From contig NMRA01000443.1 in NCBI GenBank assembly GCA_002633005.1, positions 210,361-274,360 of the forward strand: a stretch of 64,000 nucleotides of DNA, given 5' to 3'. The notes beneath the pieces were generated by a model that was not told the origin of the DNA, made no database searches, and was given only the letters and a program-made list of their open reading frames with translations. This stretch comes from Phoronis australis. Lineage: Eukaryota; Phoronida; Phoronidae. The translations under genes and the position numbers were made by a program. Positions 1-26,749 of the stretch are shown here, piece by piece (position 1 is the first letter of the stretch; each line of letters opens with the position of its first letter).

Positions 1-9
1 TGAGTTCAC

Positions 10-212
10 GATTTTGGGAACTGAAATAGGGACTGCTCGAAGAAAAAGTTTCATAACGGGAGTATTTGTTCGAGTTGGAAGGAATTAAACACATCGACAA
101 CCTCCTAAGGTGTTCCTCTATGCGCAAAAGGTATTTGTAACAACGTGACTTTGATGGTTTAGTCGGTGCGAGGCATAATTCGCCGAAAAGCTTCCGGCGT
201 ACAGAGCGCCTA
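10..212 (+). repeat. Dispersed repeat, inverted copy of 60684-60895
   Basis: About 200 bases matching the reverse complement of 60684-60895 at roughly 80-85% by eye, with one ~10-base indel. Shared blocks include GGAACTGAA, GAAGAAAAAGTTT, CGAGTTGGAAGGAATTAAA and GAGGCATAATTCGCC. The window edge may truncate it. Family unknown. Confidence 0.8.
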
Positions 213-3200
213 TAGCCTCTACATCGCCTCTGCTTCGGGCCAACAGAGGCGATGGTCATTGCCTAAGGACGCCTGGGAGTTTATCGCGTTTTGACTGGTG
301 TTGGATCAGGAAAGAGAAATCATCAAAGATTAGCTTTCTGGCTTTCACCAGAAGCCCATCTGAGATATCCGTTCAACATCATCATATCCAACTTTGATCT
401 CGAGACATAAGGCTCACAATTTTCTATATCTATAGAAAATTCGCCACGGTTTCTCATCACTTCGCAAGAAACCAGCGTTTCTCACAATCAAATAAGATCA
501 ACTGTGTAGGAAGTAGAGTTTCGCTGGTCGTTTAATTCAGGAGCAGGCGCGAAAGCTTTTCAGTTGATGACAAAATTTGAAAACAGGGAATAAAAAATAG
601 AAACCTTGAATAATTGTCAAAACGTTGAAAGAAATATTACAATTTTAGAAAGGAAACACACGCTCTGTCCTGCATTAAAACAAACCGGAAACTAGCAGGT
701 GCGCGTGCGCGACTTGGATTTGAAATTTTATTTATAGGGAGAGCATATGAAATCACAAATGTGTTATAGATTATTCGCTTGAAGTCTGAGAAATGAAGAG
801 TTATAGTTATTACTGTTAATATTTTTCTAATTTTTGATTTAAGACAAGAACTGTCATTGTTTTAACAAAAAGATTAACATAAAAGTAAATACATTTTTAA
901 GAATACTAGATCTCCCGTAAAATGTTTAGTTCAGAGAACGTGACGTCATTGTAGCTGTTGAGCACTCAAACCTCGCCCCGAAGGTAGGGTTTTTGTTTTG
1001 CTTGTATGTTGTGTGAAATATTATCGAAATAAGGTCACGAATCACATAACTGTCTAAAGAAATACAAACGTAGTTTGACAGAGGTGTTGAGTATGTATTC
1101 AAAATGTTAGATTTCATATAAATAGCCGACATTTACGGGATGTAAATAAACACTTCCGGTTCCTCACTCGGTTTGTGAAGAGAGCCGTTTGATTTCAACT
1201 AGTAATTGAATAAACCTTCGTCATTATAAAAGTAACACCACTTTTAAAACAGATTTTCTAGTTTCTATGGATTGTAAGAATAATTGAATTGCTGTATGTT
1301 TACGAATTAGTATTGGAGTTATTAATTACTTACCATAAAATCTTTCCTTAATTAAGTGCCACCTAAAGTTGCAGCTCATTTCCTTTAAACACTTTTAAAT
1401 TGGACCATAAACTGTTAATTGTTTCCTTCCTATGTACTGTAGAAAGGGACATTATGGTCATGCATAGCTGTATGAAGGAAGGCTGATTCAGTGTTCCCCA
1501 TTACCTGTTCTGACTCCTTGCAGTAACCTAGTTTTGATTTTGCTGCAGGGGAAGTTGGTGTTTTGTTAAGCCAAATAGTTCAAGAAAATTGACATATTTT
1601 GACCATTTGGCACCTGCGTTTGGATTCCTAGGCTTAAGATACAAAGCCCCCATATTGTGAACATGGATTGTTCGTCGTTTTGTAATTGCCTCCAAGTTTG
1701 AATTTTCTATCACCTTACTACTACAGCAGCTTACACATAGTGTACTATACCTAATTATTGGACGGACCCTAAATATCGGACATTTCATAAAATCTTACTT
1801 GAAGAATAATCTGTGAATTAAATGACACCAATTTTTGTTCCGCTGTAATGCATTCAATGTCCAGCACCGTCTCGTTTTTTTACAGCATTGCCTCGTTTTG
1901 ATTTCACCGAGAGAGGGTGCAATTTAGACGCCCAAGTCGGCCTGAAGTGGACGATAGCATAAATCAGTTATAAAAATTGAAAACAAAGTATTTTTTCCAC
2001 AATGAAACCATCTCATTGAACTGACAATATGTCACTGTTCCATTTTTTCATTTGTTTTTAAACTCAAGTCAAACCCCGACCGCGTACATGCGGGTGTCAT
2101 ATCAAGAAGCCAAAGAGATGTACTAAAAGCTGCTATGAGTTTGCACATGCTTTAGTCGTCTGCACTGATTCATCGAAACGACTTGTCGCCATCATCAGAT
2201 TTCATTTTATGGATAATTTTGTTGCAAGTGGACCTGTGTTCTAGCACCATATATGTCAAAACGCTCGAGCTGAAATTTGGCTACAATGTGCCCGCGGACA
2301 TTACGTGGTTAGTCAGTTTTCAGTGGTGTGGCGTATGTGGAAACATGGTGTCCGATATTTAGGTTCTCCGAAGGTTTGCTAGTTGTGTTTTTTAAGGATC
2401 AGTCAGAACATAAATATTGCTTTCGGTGACAAGATATAGTAACAGAATTATTCTATAAAGGTAAACCTTTATTTCAGCAAAGAATTTACAACAATCTGTA
2501 GTAATTTCAATTATATATAATGCAAAATGTGCCAAAACGTTCGGTAATTAGGTCACTTGACTGTACATATGTTAGTGAGGGAAAATTCTAGGGGGTTAGG
2601 AATGTTTCTCAGATCTGCCGCCAGGCAGCGCTGCCTGCATTGTGGGAGTAGGAAGATTGTTTGCCTGTATTCGAATGTAGCAGTCCAGGGATGGCTATAT
2701 TTGACCAGTGGCGTAGTGGTGTTTCAGTTGACTTTCAGTTGTGTTGTACGTTCTAAAGACCTCTCTAAATCGCCCAACAGCGAGCAATTGGTCAGTTTAG
2801 TTGGGCAACTCACAGACTGGCGACCCAGTTTCGGGTTCCAGCATGTAGGGCAAGTGGACTTTTTAATCTTAGTTCTGTTTAGAATATACATTATTTCTGT
2901 TTAGAATATACATCTCAATGTCCATACAATATATGAAGAATGGACTGCCTGATTGCCTGAATGCTGGCTGCAATTATTTTGGATGTCACATGAGGTTCTC
3001 ACTTGCTCTTCAGTTTGGCGCACTTGACAATTGTATGCTCCACTGTGATTGTCTGCTGTTTTACCTTTGATTTGGAGTTGTTCTATTTGAACGCCAGTAA
3101 ATAATTATAGACCCTGGTTTTACGCGATAATGGAAATGGACGGAATGATAGATTTTGAATAGAAATTATACTTTAGTATCAGACACAATGATTCTAATAG

Positions 3201-4628
3201 TTTTGGTTACTTATTACGAAATATTAAAAAGTATAATCTATCAAATTGAACAATGCTGGCCACAAATCAAACAATGATCATTTTGCAGTAGACATGCTCA
3301 AGTAGTTATTCAATCTTCCTGAAGGTGGCCTTGTAATAAACATGGCATGCAGCAAGTTATGGGTAAAATAGAGCTGTGTCACTATTTAGTTGTAGTAGTT
3401 GTAGTAGTAGTGGTAGTAGTAAAGAGAACTAGTTGTAGTAAATAGTACTAGTACAGGATTTTGCTGTTGATCAAGCCACACTTTTGTCTACGAACCAGCA
3501 ACTCTTCACATGAGTACATTTTGAACATTAACTTTTGACTATTTCCATCTGATTAATAATTCCGCTACTTAATTATATATGTTGACGTGAACAGCAAAGT
3601 TGAGCTTCTCGACCTGCATCTGAAACACTGAAGCGAAGCGTCCCTGTTGATGGAAAAGGACAAATTGACGTTTTCAGTGTATAGCCTTATCTGTCCATGT
3701 CTGAAGTTTACGCAATAACCAGGTTTGATTCTATTCATTTAAAGATCTGATTACTGATAATAATTGATAGTCAGTTGCTAAGCACTTTCTGTTAATTGGT
3801 TACGAAAATCTATTGCGTGATACAAGATTGTCCTTGGCTGAATGTGAGAGACAGCTGTCGTGTCTCCAGTAGGAACTGCATTTTTTGTTGAGACAAAGTA
3901 TGATTAACCTAGTCTTTGAAAAGTTGGACTGCTTACATTCCTCTGAGTCAACCAGTGGGGCAAGTAAATCACCCTAAATCTCATCAGTTTAGGACACAAC
4001 ATGGACGAGAGCTTAATTTTTATTTTTTCATTTTTTACATAAAATATATAGAACCAAATTTATTCTTAACCCTGTTCACGTTTTGTGAGATATTTACCTG
4101 GTCCATTATGCAAAAATTGGGCACTCACGGCAATGTAAGAATGCCGTGAAAAATAAGAAAAGGGAAATTTTAGCAATTATTTCTGTCCGAAATCGGTGAG
4201 ATTTACAGTGCTTTACTTTCACTCCTTTGCACCCTTACAGATTGCCACTTTTTTGGTGTTAGTGAGCATTACAATGGGGGTCTGTGCTTTTTGGCATTAA
4301 AATGAAAAATGTCAAAATGATTGTATATAAATAACAAAGCAGTGATTATTACCACCCTACAGGTGGCGTTGTATTATCAGTTAATATCACAGAATTAAGA
4401 GTTGGGAATTGTAATGGGGGATGTGTATGCATTAAAGTTTCTTCAATAGGGTCGTCTTGGATTACACACCGTCACTTGAATCTTGCTGTATTTACCCACA
4501 ATGCACAATTGGAATTGATGTTGTATGCCACCTTGTGGCCATTTGTATTATTTTGAAGTATTTGTCGGTTAATCCACTCTTAAGAATCATTTTGCAATTC
4601 GGCATATGTGTTCCTACTGGGAAGCAGA

Positions 4629-4760
4629 CCTTTATCCAGGATTTTGAAAATAGGGTGTCCAAAATGGGATTCCCAATATTCCAGGGCACCCATGATACCG
4701 ACGCGTAACCCCCCACCCCCAGCAATACCCCCAAACACACAGATTTTTTACAAAAAATGC
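4629..4760 (+). repeat. Dispersed repeat copy (also at 54972-55115 and 52933-52990)
   Basis: The blocks CCAGGATTTTGAAAATAGGG, TGTCCAAAATGGG and TTTTTTACAAAAAATGCA occur here on + and at 54972-55115 on -. A more degraded partial copy is near 52933. Unclassified interspersed element. Confidence 0.7.
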
Positions 4761-6959
4761 ATAGATCAAGGTTTTTACATCTAAGTTTATAAAACAGCCT
4801 TCTATGGTGAGCATTTTTCTAAAAAAAACTGTAGACCAAGACTTTTACAGTACTGTCAATCAAGTGTCAAAATAGCAACAATGCATATACAAAGTATATT
4901 TCTTCCTGCTTTGAAAAAAGAGCCCCCACTGTGGGCCTTCAGAGGCTTCCTGCTATTCACTACAATGTGCGAGTCCAAACTTGAAAGGTTCCTATTTACA
5001 GTGGGGTCCAAATGATACATTGGGCGTCCTTGCCAGGGCGTCCAGATTAGTGCTAGGGCGTCCAAATGAACGCTCAGGACGTTGGCTCAAAAGCTACCAT
5101 GTGTTTCTAGTGAAGAGAGTACCACTGATGTGGACAAATCCAAGTACTGTGGAGTATCCTTGAGACAATTTTGGTTTTCTTTGTGTTTGTGTTGGTCTTG
5201 ATATCTGTTCCCTTCAATGGTGGATGGAATGAAATTTGACAATCACAGGAGACAGACAACAGTACCTGCCCTGTGTCAGACGGATATCACCCTATGTTGT
5301 GCCCCTGATGACCTTTTATTTTTTCCATGTCTGTTCTTTGTTCTTTGTTTCCCTTTCTGTCAAAGTGCTTGAAGAATGATGAGCAAGCATGTCAGATGTG
5401 TTTCTATTGCTGAGGAGGTCATTTCTAACCCCCTCAGTCACAGACCTTGATTGCTGGCTGTGAGTGTGATTTTGTGCCAACTTAGAGAGAATGGTTTATA
5501 GAATGGCCTTGGTATTATAAACGTTCACATCTGTTCTAAACAGTGTCAAGCTGTGGTGTTTATGTTACCCAACTGTTGTGTCTGGTTGAAGCTTACTGCA
5601 GTTAAGTTCCCTTGGTGAAAATACTAGAAAAATATACCAGGCAATGAAAATCATTAAAGTAGAAGTGAGAAACACTCCTAATAGCACAAGCAGTCAGAGA
5701 CCTACCGGTATTTCCACTTTTCCTTGTTAAGCTGGCTAGAAAACAAAAATGGATTTTTTTACTCTTATTAAATGGGTCTCTTTTACCCTTTTATTTCCAG
5801 TGTCCAACAAAAGTAGCATTATCACTAGACAACTATTGTGGCTTAATTGGTGTAAGCCAACCCTAAAATTGCTTAGTTGAAAATGATACTTGGGGGCTTA
5901 ACTCTCACTGCCATCCTTCTCCTGTTAGACTCACTTCCCAGTGTCAATTTGTCAGTTTGGGTGCACAAACAAAATAAGACTATAAAATCATTCTTTGCTT
6001 ACTGAAACTTGAAAACAATATAGTTCTGAAAGCTTACTACATGTACATCGGCAGACAGTTGAAACTGTGGCTCCATAGTCGATATTAACAATTTTTAATG
6101 TAACAACATTGCCAGAATATCAAGTTGCCATATTAGCTTTGATCCCAGCAGTCAAGACAAATCAGCATCTAAAAATTGTTCTAAATTAGGAGAAAAAATC
6201 ACTTTTCAAAAACATTTTCTGCCAAATGATGGTCGCATGATATTGTAAACTGCCATTAGCGCCCCCTTTGTGCAGCTAACATAGGCAAAAACCCGTACAG
6301 ATATCTTAGCCATCAGAGGGCGACATTGGCATTGAGTGAAGTGGCAGTAAAAGTGCTTAGCAAAGTTGGCTTTGGTGTTCAGATTACCAGAAGGTTGGGT
6401 GACATCAGATGGTAACATGCAACAATAGATGGCACTGTTTCACAGGAACCTAAAGTTTATACAGGTACAAGTGGTAAGTTAATACAGTCATTCACATGTG
6501 ACTCAGTCAGAAATACTCCTTATTATTTTTCAACCTTGTGTCTTTTTTCATATTTTCTTTTCCTAATGCCATGTTTTTGTTCTGGCCTGACTCAAAACCT
6601 TCGCCACAATTTTCTCACACTCAGTTGTGTTTTGTCTCTAACTTCACCCTGATCTCAAGACTGCTACATGTAGCATGATTCAGTACATGCAAACATCAAG
6701 CTTGAACTATCATTACCCTTTAGATTAGATCCATATAAAAACAATTTATCTCCCCATACTAATGACCAACACCCACAAACTTGTAGATAATGCCAGCCTA
6801 AGGAATGGGAATACAATTAACACTTTCTTATGTGTCAGGGTGTTGAACTGTCTGTGTAGGTCAGTGTCTGCTTGTTGGAGTTGTGTATTTTAAAGGATTG
6901 TCAATTACATAGCTACCAAAAGTCTCCATGTGTAAGTATACCATCTCCAGGGGTGTTAC

Positions 6960-7405
6960 TTCTAGTCCAAAGGAACTTTTCATGTATTGTAGGGCCTTTG
7001 AAAATTGTACAAATTTGGCATATCTCAAAGATGGCCGATCTGATTGAATATGAAATGTGAAGATATCGTTCTTCGGGCACTGTTCTCCAAAATGCTGTTA
7101 GGGATACGTTTTTAAATGTTCCACTTCTACATAAAGGGCCATCACAAAACAGGTCTTATGATTTTCATGAAAAAAATTAAAGTTGCATAAAAGAAAACTG
7201 AAAGAATGATTTAGGAATCTGCAATCCATAATGTTATTGAGATTTTGTAAATTGCTAATTTTTTATCATAATAAAATTGGCCATGCCATTTATGTCGTTG
7301 TTTTGCTCTCGTTGTACACGTCTTTTTTTGCTAAGTTTTACCACTTAAAAACGTGGTCACGTCAAAAATCTAATTCTACAGTCTTTCTGCTTTCATAAAT
7401 AGGTA
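6960..7405 (+). repeat. Unclassified ~400-bp dispersed repeat, copy 1
   Basis: Shares ordered blocks with 8757-9110 and 24044-24382: CTCCAAAATGCTG, TTAAAGTTGCAT, TTTGCTAAATTTTA-like, GGTCACRT and TCTGCTTTCATAAA. Strongly diverged and A/T-rich. Confidence 0.65.
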
Positions 7406-7428
7406 ATGGTCACATATAACGTGCCAGC

Positions 7429-7640
7429 ATTTTGAGAACCAGTTTTACCAACTGAATAACCCTCATCGAACTGGTTTTCAAAATATGGGCACATGATATC
7501 CGACTATTACCATAAACTTTTACTGATTTGAAATCTACAGTTTTGTAGATCAAATACACTAACTTGTGAATGAGGTGAGAACCAGTTTCCTGCAGTGAAT
7601 ACCACACAACTAACTGGTTCTCAAAATCTGGTTCTCAGTA
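7429..7640. mobile_element. Hairpin MITE-like element(s), TGAGAACCAGTT ends
   Basis: 7429-7484 is an inverted repeat ATTTTGAGAACCAGTT ... AACTGGTTTTCAAAAT around a ~24-base centre. A second pair (TGAGAACCAGTT 7576-7587, AACTGGTTCTCA 7612-7622) follows. Related copies are at 11750-11831, 26476-26531 and 57624-57700. The shape suggests very short non-autonomous DNA transposons. Confidence 0.55.
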
Positions 7641-8756
7641 AGTGGTTAGTGCTCACATTTCTGTACATTTCGTCCTTATATTATGTTCCAATATTCCTAA
7701 GGGTCTGAAAGCCTAGAGGGAGTCATTGTTGTCTTAAAGACATCACTTATGGGATGGTCAGTGCTGTTTGACCTCTTGGTGACTAATGACCAACTGGTAT
7801 TTACTTTCCAAGATAACTTGAGTGTTGTCTTCCTTTCAGTGGACTGCACTAATTCTTTACCTATTTTATTATATGGTAGTACACAATATGGTCAGCTAGT
7901 CAAATTCTATTTTGTCAGATTTCTTCTCAAAAAAAAAACAGATTGAGAAAAATTTTGTCTATTACTAGACTAGTTTGTATTGCGTAGATGTCATAAACAT
8001 ATTTGGAGCAAAGTAATCAACCTGTGACAAATGGGAAGGTGAGTTTTTTCAATTATTTTGTGCAAAATAAGTGGAGAGTTACCATTGTCAAGTCATGCAG
8101 TGGAAGTAGGTATGGTATATTGTTCTTCCATGTTATTTGGGCTCATTTGGGAAACGGGTATTTATGGAATTCTGTTTCAAAATTCCAGTTTCAAAAAATT
8201 CCTGTTTTCATTGAAGGTGGGGGAGAAGACAGTTGTGATTCAGGCTTGCTTTAGTAAATAAACACGAGAGGGCCTTGTTGATGGTTGTGAGGTCTAAAAT
8301 TTTCCTTGTCCGAAAGTCGCGGGACAAAATTCCGATGTTTATGACAATGTACGAAATTCGAGGATCTTTGAAAAACGGTTTTTGGACCTTGTACGAATTT
8401 CGTGGACTATGAAAAACTCATTTCGGAAATATTTATTCTTGGTCGAAAATGTCGGGCCGTCCGAAAATCACGCGACCACTTTACCGTAGTAGTGTATGTG
8501 AAAAATGTGTTCCTACTTGTAAGCACATTGAGTCGGATAAATCTGCCATTTAGTTTATTCAGAAAAAGCTTAGGAAATTAAGTTAGTTTGAAACTTGTTT
8601 TTCATTCACATTTTTGAAAATCAATTTTAATTGACACCATAAGGTGTTAAATGATGTCTTAAAGAATGAGGAAGTTTAGATTTAAACACTCTTGCTTCCT
8701 TATCCATTGTGGAAAGTGGACCTCTTGAATCAGAGTGGTTTATGGTTATATAGGAG

Positions 8757-9110
8757 CCTAGAAATATGTCCAATTTTGGTCAATACAGCATCTCAGAAAT
8801 AGCTTATAATCTACTATAACACTGCTCTCCAAAATGCTGCCAGGAATTGATTTCAAAATGTTCCATGTATGCATGAATGGCTATCAAAAATGGGAGTTCT
8901 GTGATTTTATACTTTTTAAAGTTGCATGAAACAAATGAAACGATAAATTAGCAATTTGTAACCACGTTTTTGAGATTTTATCTTCAGCGTTTATATCATA
9001 CAAAATGTGTTATTGATCCTGTTATTCTGCTATGAATTTACCTTTCTTTTTTGCTAAATTTTCCTAATAAAACAGGTCATGTGACAGCGGCAACAATCAA
9101 ATTCCAGCCT
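8757..9110 (+). repeat. Unclassified ~400-bp dispersed repeat, copy 2
   Basis: Same orientation and block order as the copies at 6960 and 24044. Begins CCTAGAAATATGTCCAATTT, which matches CCTAGAAAAATGTCCAAATT at 24044. Confidence 0.65.
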
Positions 9111-11162
9111 ATATGACAAAGGCATTAAGCTACTGCTTAGTGTGGCCAAGCTTTGAAAAGTGTCATTCTCTAGATTGGAAATGGCAATTAACTATCCATT
9201 CTATAAATCCTGTTTAATTAACATGTTCCAGAATTGTGTGGAATTATTGCCAATGGGTCTTCCTGTAGCTGGCAATAAATGTAGTACTTCATATAGTGAA
9301 GACAGAGCCAGCCAGGCATTCCTTACCTCGTGATGGGTATTGCCCTTGTAGTTGTCAATGTGTTCTTCTGTGATTAGACCAGGATTTCCTGTGTGCTTAA
9401 CTCATTTATATGAGTAAATGCTTTTCATTATCATTCGTTACACTTTGCTCACAAGTCTCAGCTCGTCAAGATGGGTGGAGAACTGTATTAACAAAGATTT
9501 TCGCTGCCTTTGACTTAATCTGTTGCATTTACCAGTGGTGGCTTGCATTGCGTGCTAATTACGGAGGATTACATATCCGGTTATAATTACTGGGAATTAC
9601 ATGGTGTATAGTCATCACTGACTGTGGGATATCACTGCATATCTTGTAACATTATATCTGCCACATATTAACAGTCAGCCATACTTGTGTCAGCTCGCGG
9701 TGAGACAGGGTGGTCGTTGTGTTGTGTCGTTTCTTTATAATTACTGTGCAAGGAAGGCAGGAGGACCTGTCCTTTATCGTTTTCATTGGTTGTTGTCGTG
9801 GGAATATTTCACAGCAGTTGGAAAAATGCCTGGTAAGACTGGTGATGGCCTACTACTAGCCATTGTTTTGCAATGTCACATTTTGGGTTCTATCGGTCTA
9901 GTTGACTTTTTGGCATTTTTCTCTAAACTGTTTTGCATGTGGCAAGAGGTAAAATTGCTCTTTGAAGTCTCGTAAAGTTGAAATTGAGATTTGAGTGAAC
10001 ATCGTGACGATATAACCACTCCTTCACTTCAGAATGTTCATATTTACCCACACTCTTGTTTGTGTGCCTTTAGGTTTTTCTTGTTACTGGCCACTTTTGT
10101 GTTCTAGTTTTCACATGAGTGAGGGAAATATCAGCTGTTTCACAGTTTAAATGCTGGCAATAAACACCAGGGTTATTTTCATCAACACTCCACCAAAACC
10201 CCTTTTAAATGAAATTGATGTCAAAGCAGAATGGGGGTGTATGGAATGATGCTGACAGTCTGGTTGAACTTAACTTATTTTGTCTCAAGCAGTAATAAAC
10301 TACCTGTTCTCCCATACGCTGACATAACTTACAGTTTGTGTAAGGCCTGTTTAGCGACTGTGAAAGGCCATGTAAAAAGTTTGATTTTTGACAGAAATCA
10401 GCTTTCATAAAGTCTTGTTCTTGAGTTGAAAGGGTAGGCCGTACATCATTGTTTTTTCTCAGTACAACTGTGTTGTCATCCCTGTTGGGTATTTTTGTTA
10501 AGTACTCACACAACACTTAACGGTTGAGTCACCCTTGTGCGTCAAGAATCAATGAACCCTTCATGCATGTGGTCAGCTGGTAAACAATTTTTTATCCACT
10601 CTTGTTGTGGATAGCTGATTCTGATGTTTAAAATGTGTAACTGTGTGTCAAAAATGCAAGGCAGATGAGTCAGGGAATCGAATGTGATCAGGTGGTATCT
10701 AAATAAACATGGTGAAGCTATGCTTTGAAAACTAATTTATTACCTGGGTTTTTAAAAGTGGAATTTCATAAAAGTTTGGCATGAGTGTTCTGCCAAATTC
10801 GATTTATGACCAGGGAGTTACATAGATTTATTTGAGCCTGTTCAGGTGCAAGCGTTTGATGACAAATCGGTAGAATGCAAACGTGCTGCTACAAGTTGCA
10901 GGCTAGTGTTCACTATCAGGGGCCTCGATGCCTCAATTTTGGGGTCATATATAATTTTATCTGCTCTATATTCTGTTCTGTAAAGTAGTTTAGAATAATG
11001 TGAAATTCTCAAAAATTCTCCTTCAATGATCAAAAAGTTCCCACAAGTTTAGAATCACTTTTAACTCACATAGCACGTGGAATTGATGGTGACCTGGTGG
11101 TGTTTTCCCATCCACTGTGACCTAAAAACTGCCTTTAGGAGGCACAGCTAGCTTTATCATCA

Positions 11163-11700
11163 GAAGCGTGTTCAACAGAGTGAGCGCCCGCTAGCGTGTA
11201 CTCGCGAACACAAGGAACAGCTCCTGAACAGCTGTGAGCGCTCACTGTGCGATCCAGTATGGCGACTCTGAAGCAGATTGTGTTGAACGTGTTAGCCGAT
11301 GAGCTTAACACTAACAGTCCTTCCTATGGCGTGCTGAGCGATAAATATGATTAATCTTTTCCAATAATTATTAATATCGGCAGCCCAATTGACAACAACC
11401 GTGAAGGCTTTGGCCCGACAAGAATCGGAAATTACGTCGAGGAAACTGTTCCTCGCTACAGCGACCCGCAATTTAAGTCGCAGTTTCGGATGAGTCGGTC
11501 AACTTTTGAGGTTAGTTTTTGTGTTGCAGAACCATAATGGGTTCATATATGTTGCAGGCGTGAAGCCTTCGCAGGACGCCATCTTGGAAATCTAAGCGAA
11601 CATGCTCTCGAGGTTGTTCGCGAGCGCTAACGTGAACACAGCTGTTCAGGACGAGGGCGCTCAAATCGCTCGCGGGCGCTCACTCTATTGAACACGCTTC
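11163..11700 (+). mobile_element. Short PIF/Harbinger-like element with transposase remnant
   Basis: Ends are inverted repeats of at least 30 bases (GAAGCGTGTTCAACAGAGTG ... reversed at 11670-11700), followed inwards by a second matched block (CCTGAACAGCTG). Inside, ATG 11259 opens a 31-codon frame, and 11412-11512 encodes IGNYVEETVPRYSD and FRMSRSTFE, typical of the N-terminal part of HARBI1-like nucleases. The catalytic region is missing, so it is non-autonomous. It lies just before Rap1 coding exon 1 and might supply 5' transcript sequence. Confidence 0.75.
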
Positions 11701-11925
11701 AGGTGTGTGAGTGCCGTGTACATGTACATTTTGGGCAATAGTTGGGTATAACGAGAACCAGTTTGATGCCTGCTATTCAGTGAAGGAAACTGATTGTTAA
11801 AATATGGGCACGTTATATCCGACTGTTACCAATCTTAGGGTGCTATTGCGTATGACATGGCGCTTTTAGGAACTGAAGTCCATATTGTAATGATGTGTTG
11901 TAATCTTCCAACAGGTAAAAACACA

Positions 11926-25110
<13,185 letters not shown>

Positions 25111-25487
25111 GCCTGTCTCGGGCGACAGGAAGTGTACTGATGTCTTAAGCCTCTCACAGTGCCATCTTTGAAGACCATTGTTTTGGTTCATGTTTTGGGG
25201 TTCAACCCTTTGTCATGGTTCTTATTATGCGTCCATTCATGTACAGTACCGGGTGCATTCTATTATAACGTGCTAAAACAATGAAATCTATGGAGTACAA
25301 TCATTGCTTGCTTCAACCTGATGATTCATGGCAGCCAATGTGACTCAATTTGAAATTTGTGGTTTGACCCAAATAGAGCTATGTAGTGAAATCTTGACAT
25401 CTCTATCACACTTTATTCTGACTTGTGTTAAAGGTGCAATATTCCACACCTGCCAAAAACAACTTTTGATTTATGCCATTATAACAT

Positions 25488-25607
25488 TGGCATCGTGCTA
25501 TTGTTGTACATTGGCATCGTGCTATTGTTGTACAATGGCATCGTGCTATTGTTGTACAATGGCATCGTGCTATTGTTGTACATTGGCATCGTGCTATTGT
25601 TGTACAT
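25488..25607 (+). repeat. 23-bp tandem repeat, five copies, in Rap1-B 3'UTR
   Basis: Unit TGGCATCGTGCTATTGTTG plus TACA, five nearly perfect copies, about 380 bases after the exon B stop and before the candidate poly(A) signal at 26750. Probably transcribed with that isoform only. Confidence 0.9.
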
Positions 25608-26749
25608 TTAGGATTGAAGTGAGTTCTGTGCTTGCTATCTAACAATTTTGTTACTTCTTGAACCAGGCTTAGTTAAGATAACTACGTTAGCCGTGGCGGG
25701 AAATCAGCCACCAGAGCAGTATAGCTGTCTGAGGACTTCTGGACATTCATTGCATCTTTTACTTGAAACGTAGGTTAAGAACATAACCATTACTTTAGGA
25801 GGCCAACTACATCTGTGAAGACGTTAAGTTTCCAAATACATCTATGAAGAAGTTGTTTTTAACACCAGAACATAGCAACGTTGATTTCTCCAGCATTCCT
25901 ATCCTATGTTGTCCATTGGTTCCTTTCTTCAGAATTCTCAGTTGACTTACTACTTAAAGAAATTATGATGTATGTGTAATCAATCCACTATGTAGTAATA
26001 TACTTAACGTACAGAAATTGTGTCTGTGATTACGCATTTTATAATTTATTTGAAATTGGGCATCAGAAAATACTTGTTCAGCTCAAATTAAGATTTATGC
26101 TATAACATTGTTGAAGTAACCACTGGCTTTACTTTACTATACTTAGCATAATTCTGTCGTGGGGTTGTGGTACAGTATCATCAAGGCACTCGACACCAAG
26201 GCACTTGTGTGCAGCTCCCCCCCCCCCCTTTGAATCATTGGNGGCCAAATGCATCTCTAGCATCAGGATATTCAGTGTTCCACATGCTGCCAATGACCTG
26301 TTACCAATCTTTCCCTGGCTGTTGCACATTTGTTCCATAGTAAACCAATAGTGCATGCAGGCAAAGTACACGGTAATGAGGTACGTAACTGTAAGACTGA
26401 TTTCAACAACAGATCTCATCACAGAGACATTCACATTCGTAGTCTATCCGAGTAATGGTCTCGGGGGGGTCCTGAATTTTGAGAACCTTTTTTTTTCTAC
26501 TGAGTAACAGTACCAAACTGGTACTCAAAATTCTCGACCCTTGTGACTATAGCCACTATTTGTGTAAATTTATACACGATGAGATCAACTGTAGCAGTTA
26601 GAGGTCAGATTCAAAATGCCTGTCGTTTCCCAAACAGTTTTCACCTACTCAAACAATGAAGTCATGCATTCAAGTTATCAGTTAAAATAATTTGTGTGTG
26701 TATATATATATCGAGACACCTGTATTTATAAATTACATTATGCAGAAAC

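Larger units (their letters stand above)
1..11914. other. Region left of Rap1 coding exon 1: no gene identified
   Basis: No conserved coding exon seen. It must contain the Rap1 promoter or 5' non-coding exon(s), or these are off-window; I cannot place them. Contents: an end repeat (10-212), a (GTA)n run at 3389-3420, a dispersed repeat at 4629-4760, two copies of a ~400-bp dispersed family (6960-7405, 8757-9110), hairpin elements (7429-7640) and a Harbinger-like element (11163-11700). A TGACGTCA palindrome is at 940. Confidence 0.6.

Noticed and set aside
1528-1788. 86-codon - strand frame
   Set aside because: Reads plausibly in places but shows no family motif, and related sequence (TGTCCGATATTTAGG) near 2348 suggests repeat DNA.
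9685-9975. 96-codon frame and a possible 5' exon ending AATGCCTG|GTAAGA at 9832
   Set aside because: Could be a Rap1 5' non-coding exon, but nothing beyond the donor supports it. No matching acceptor evidence other than the one at 11914.
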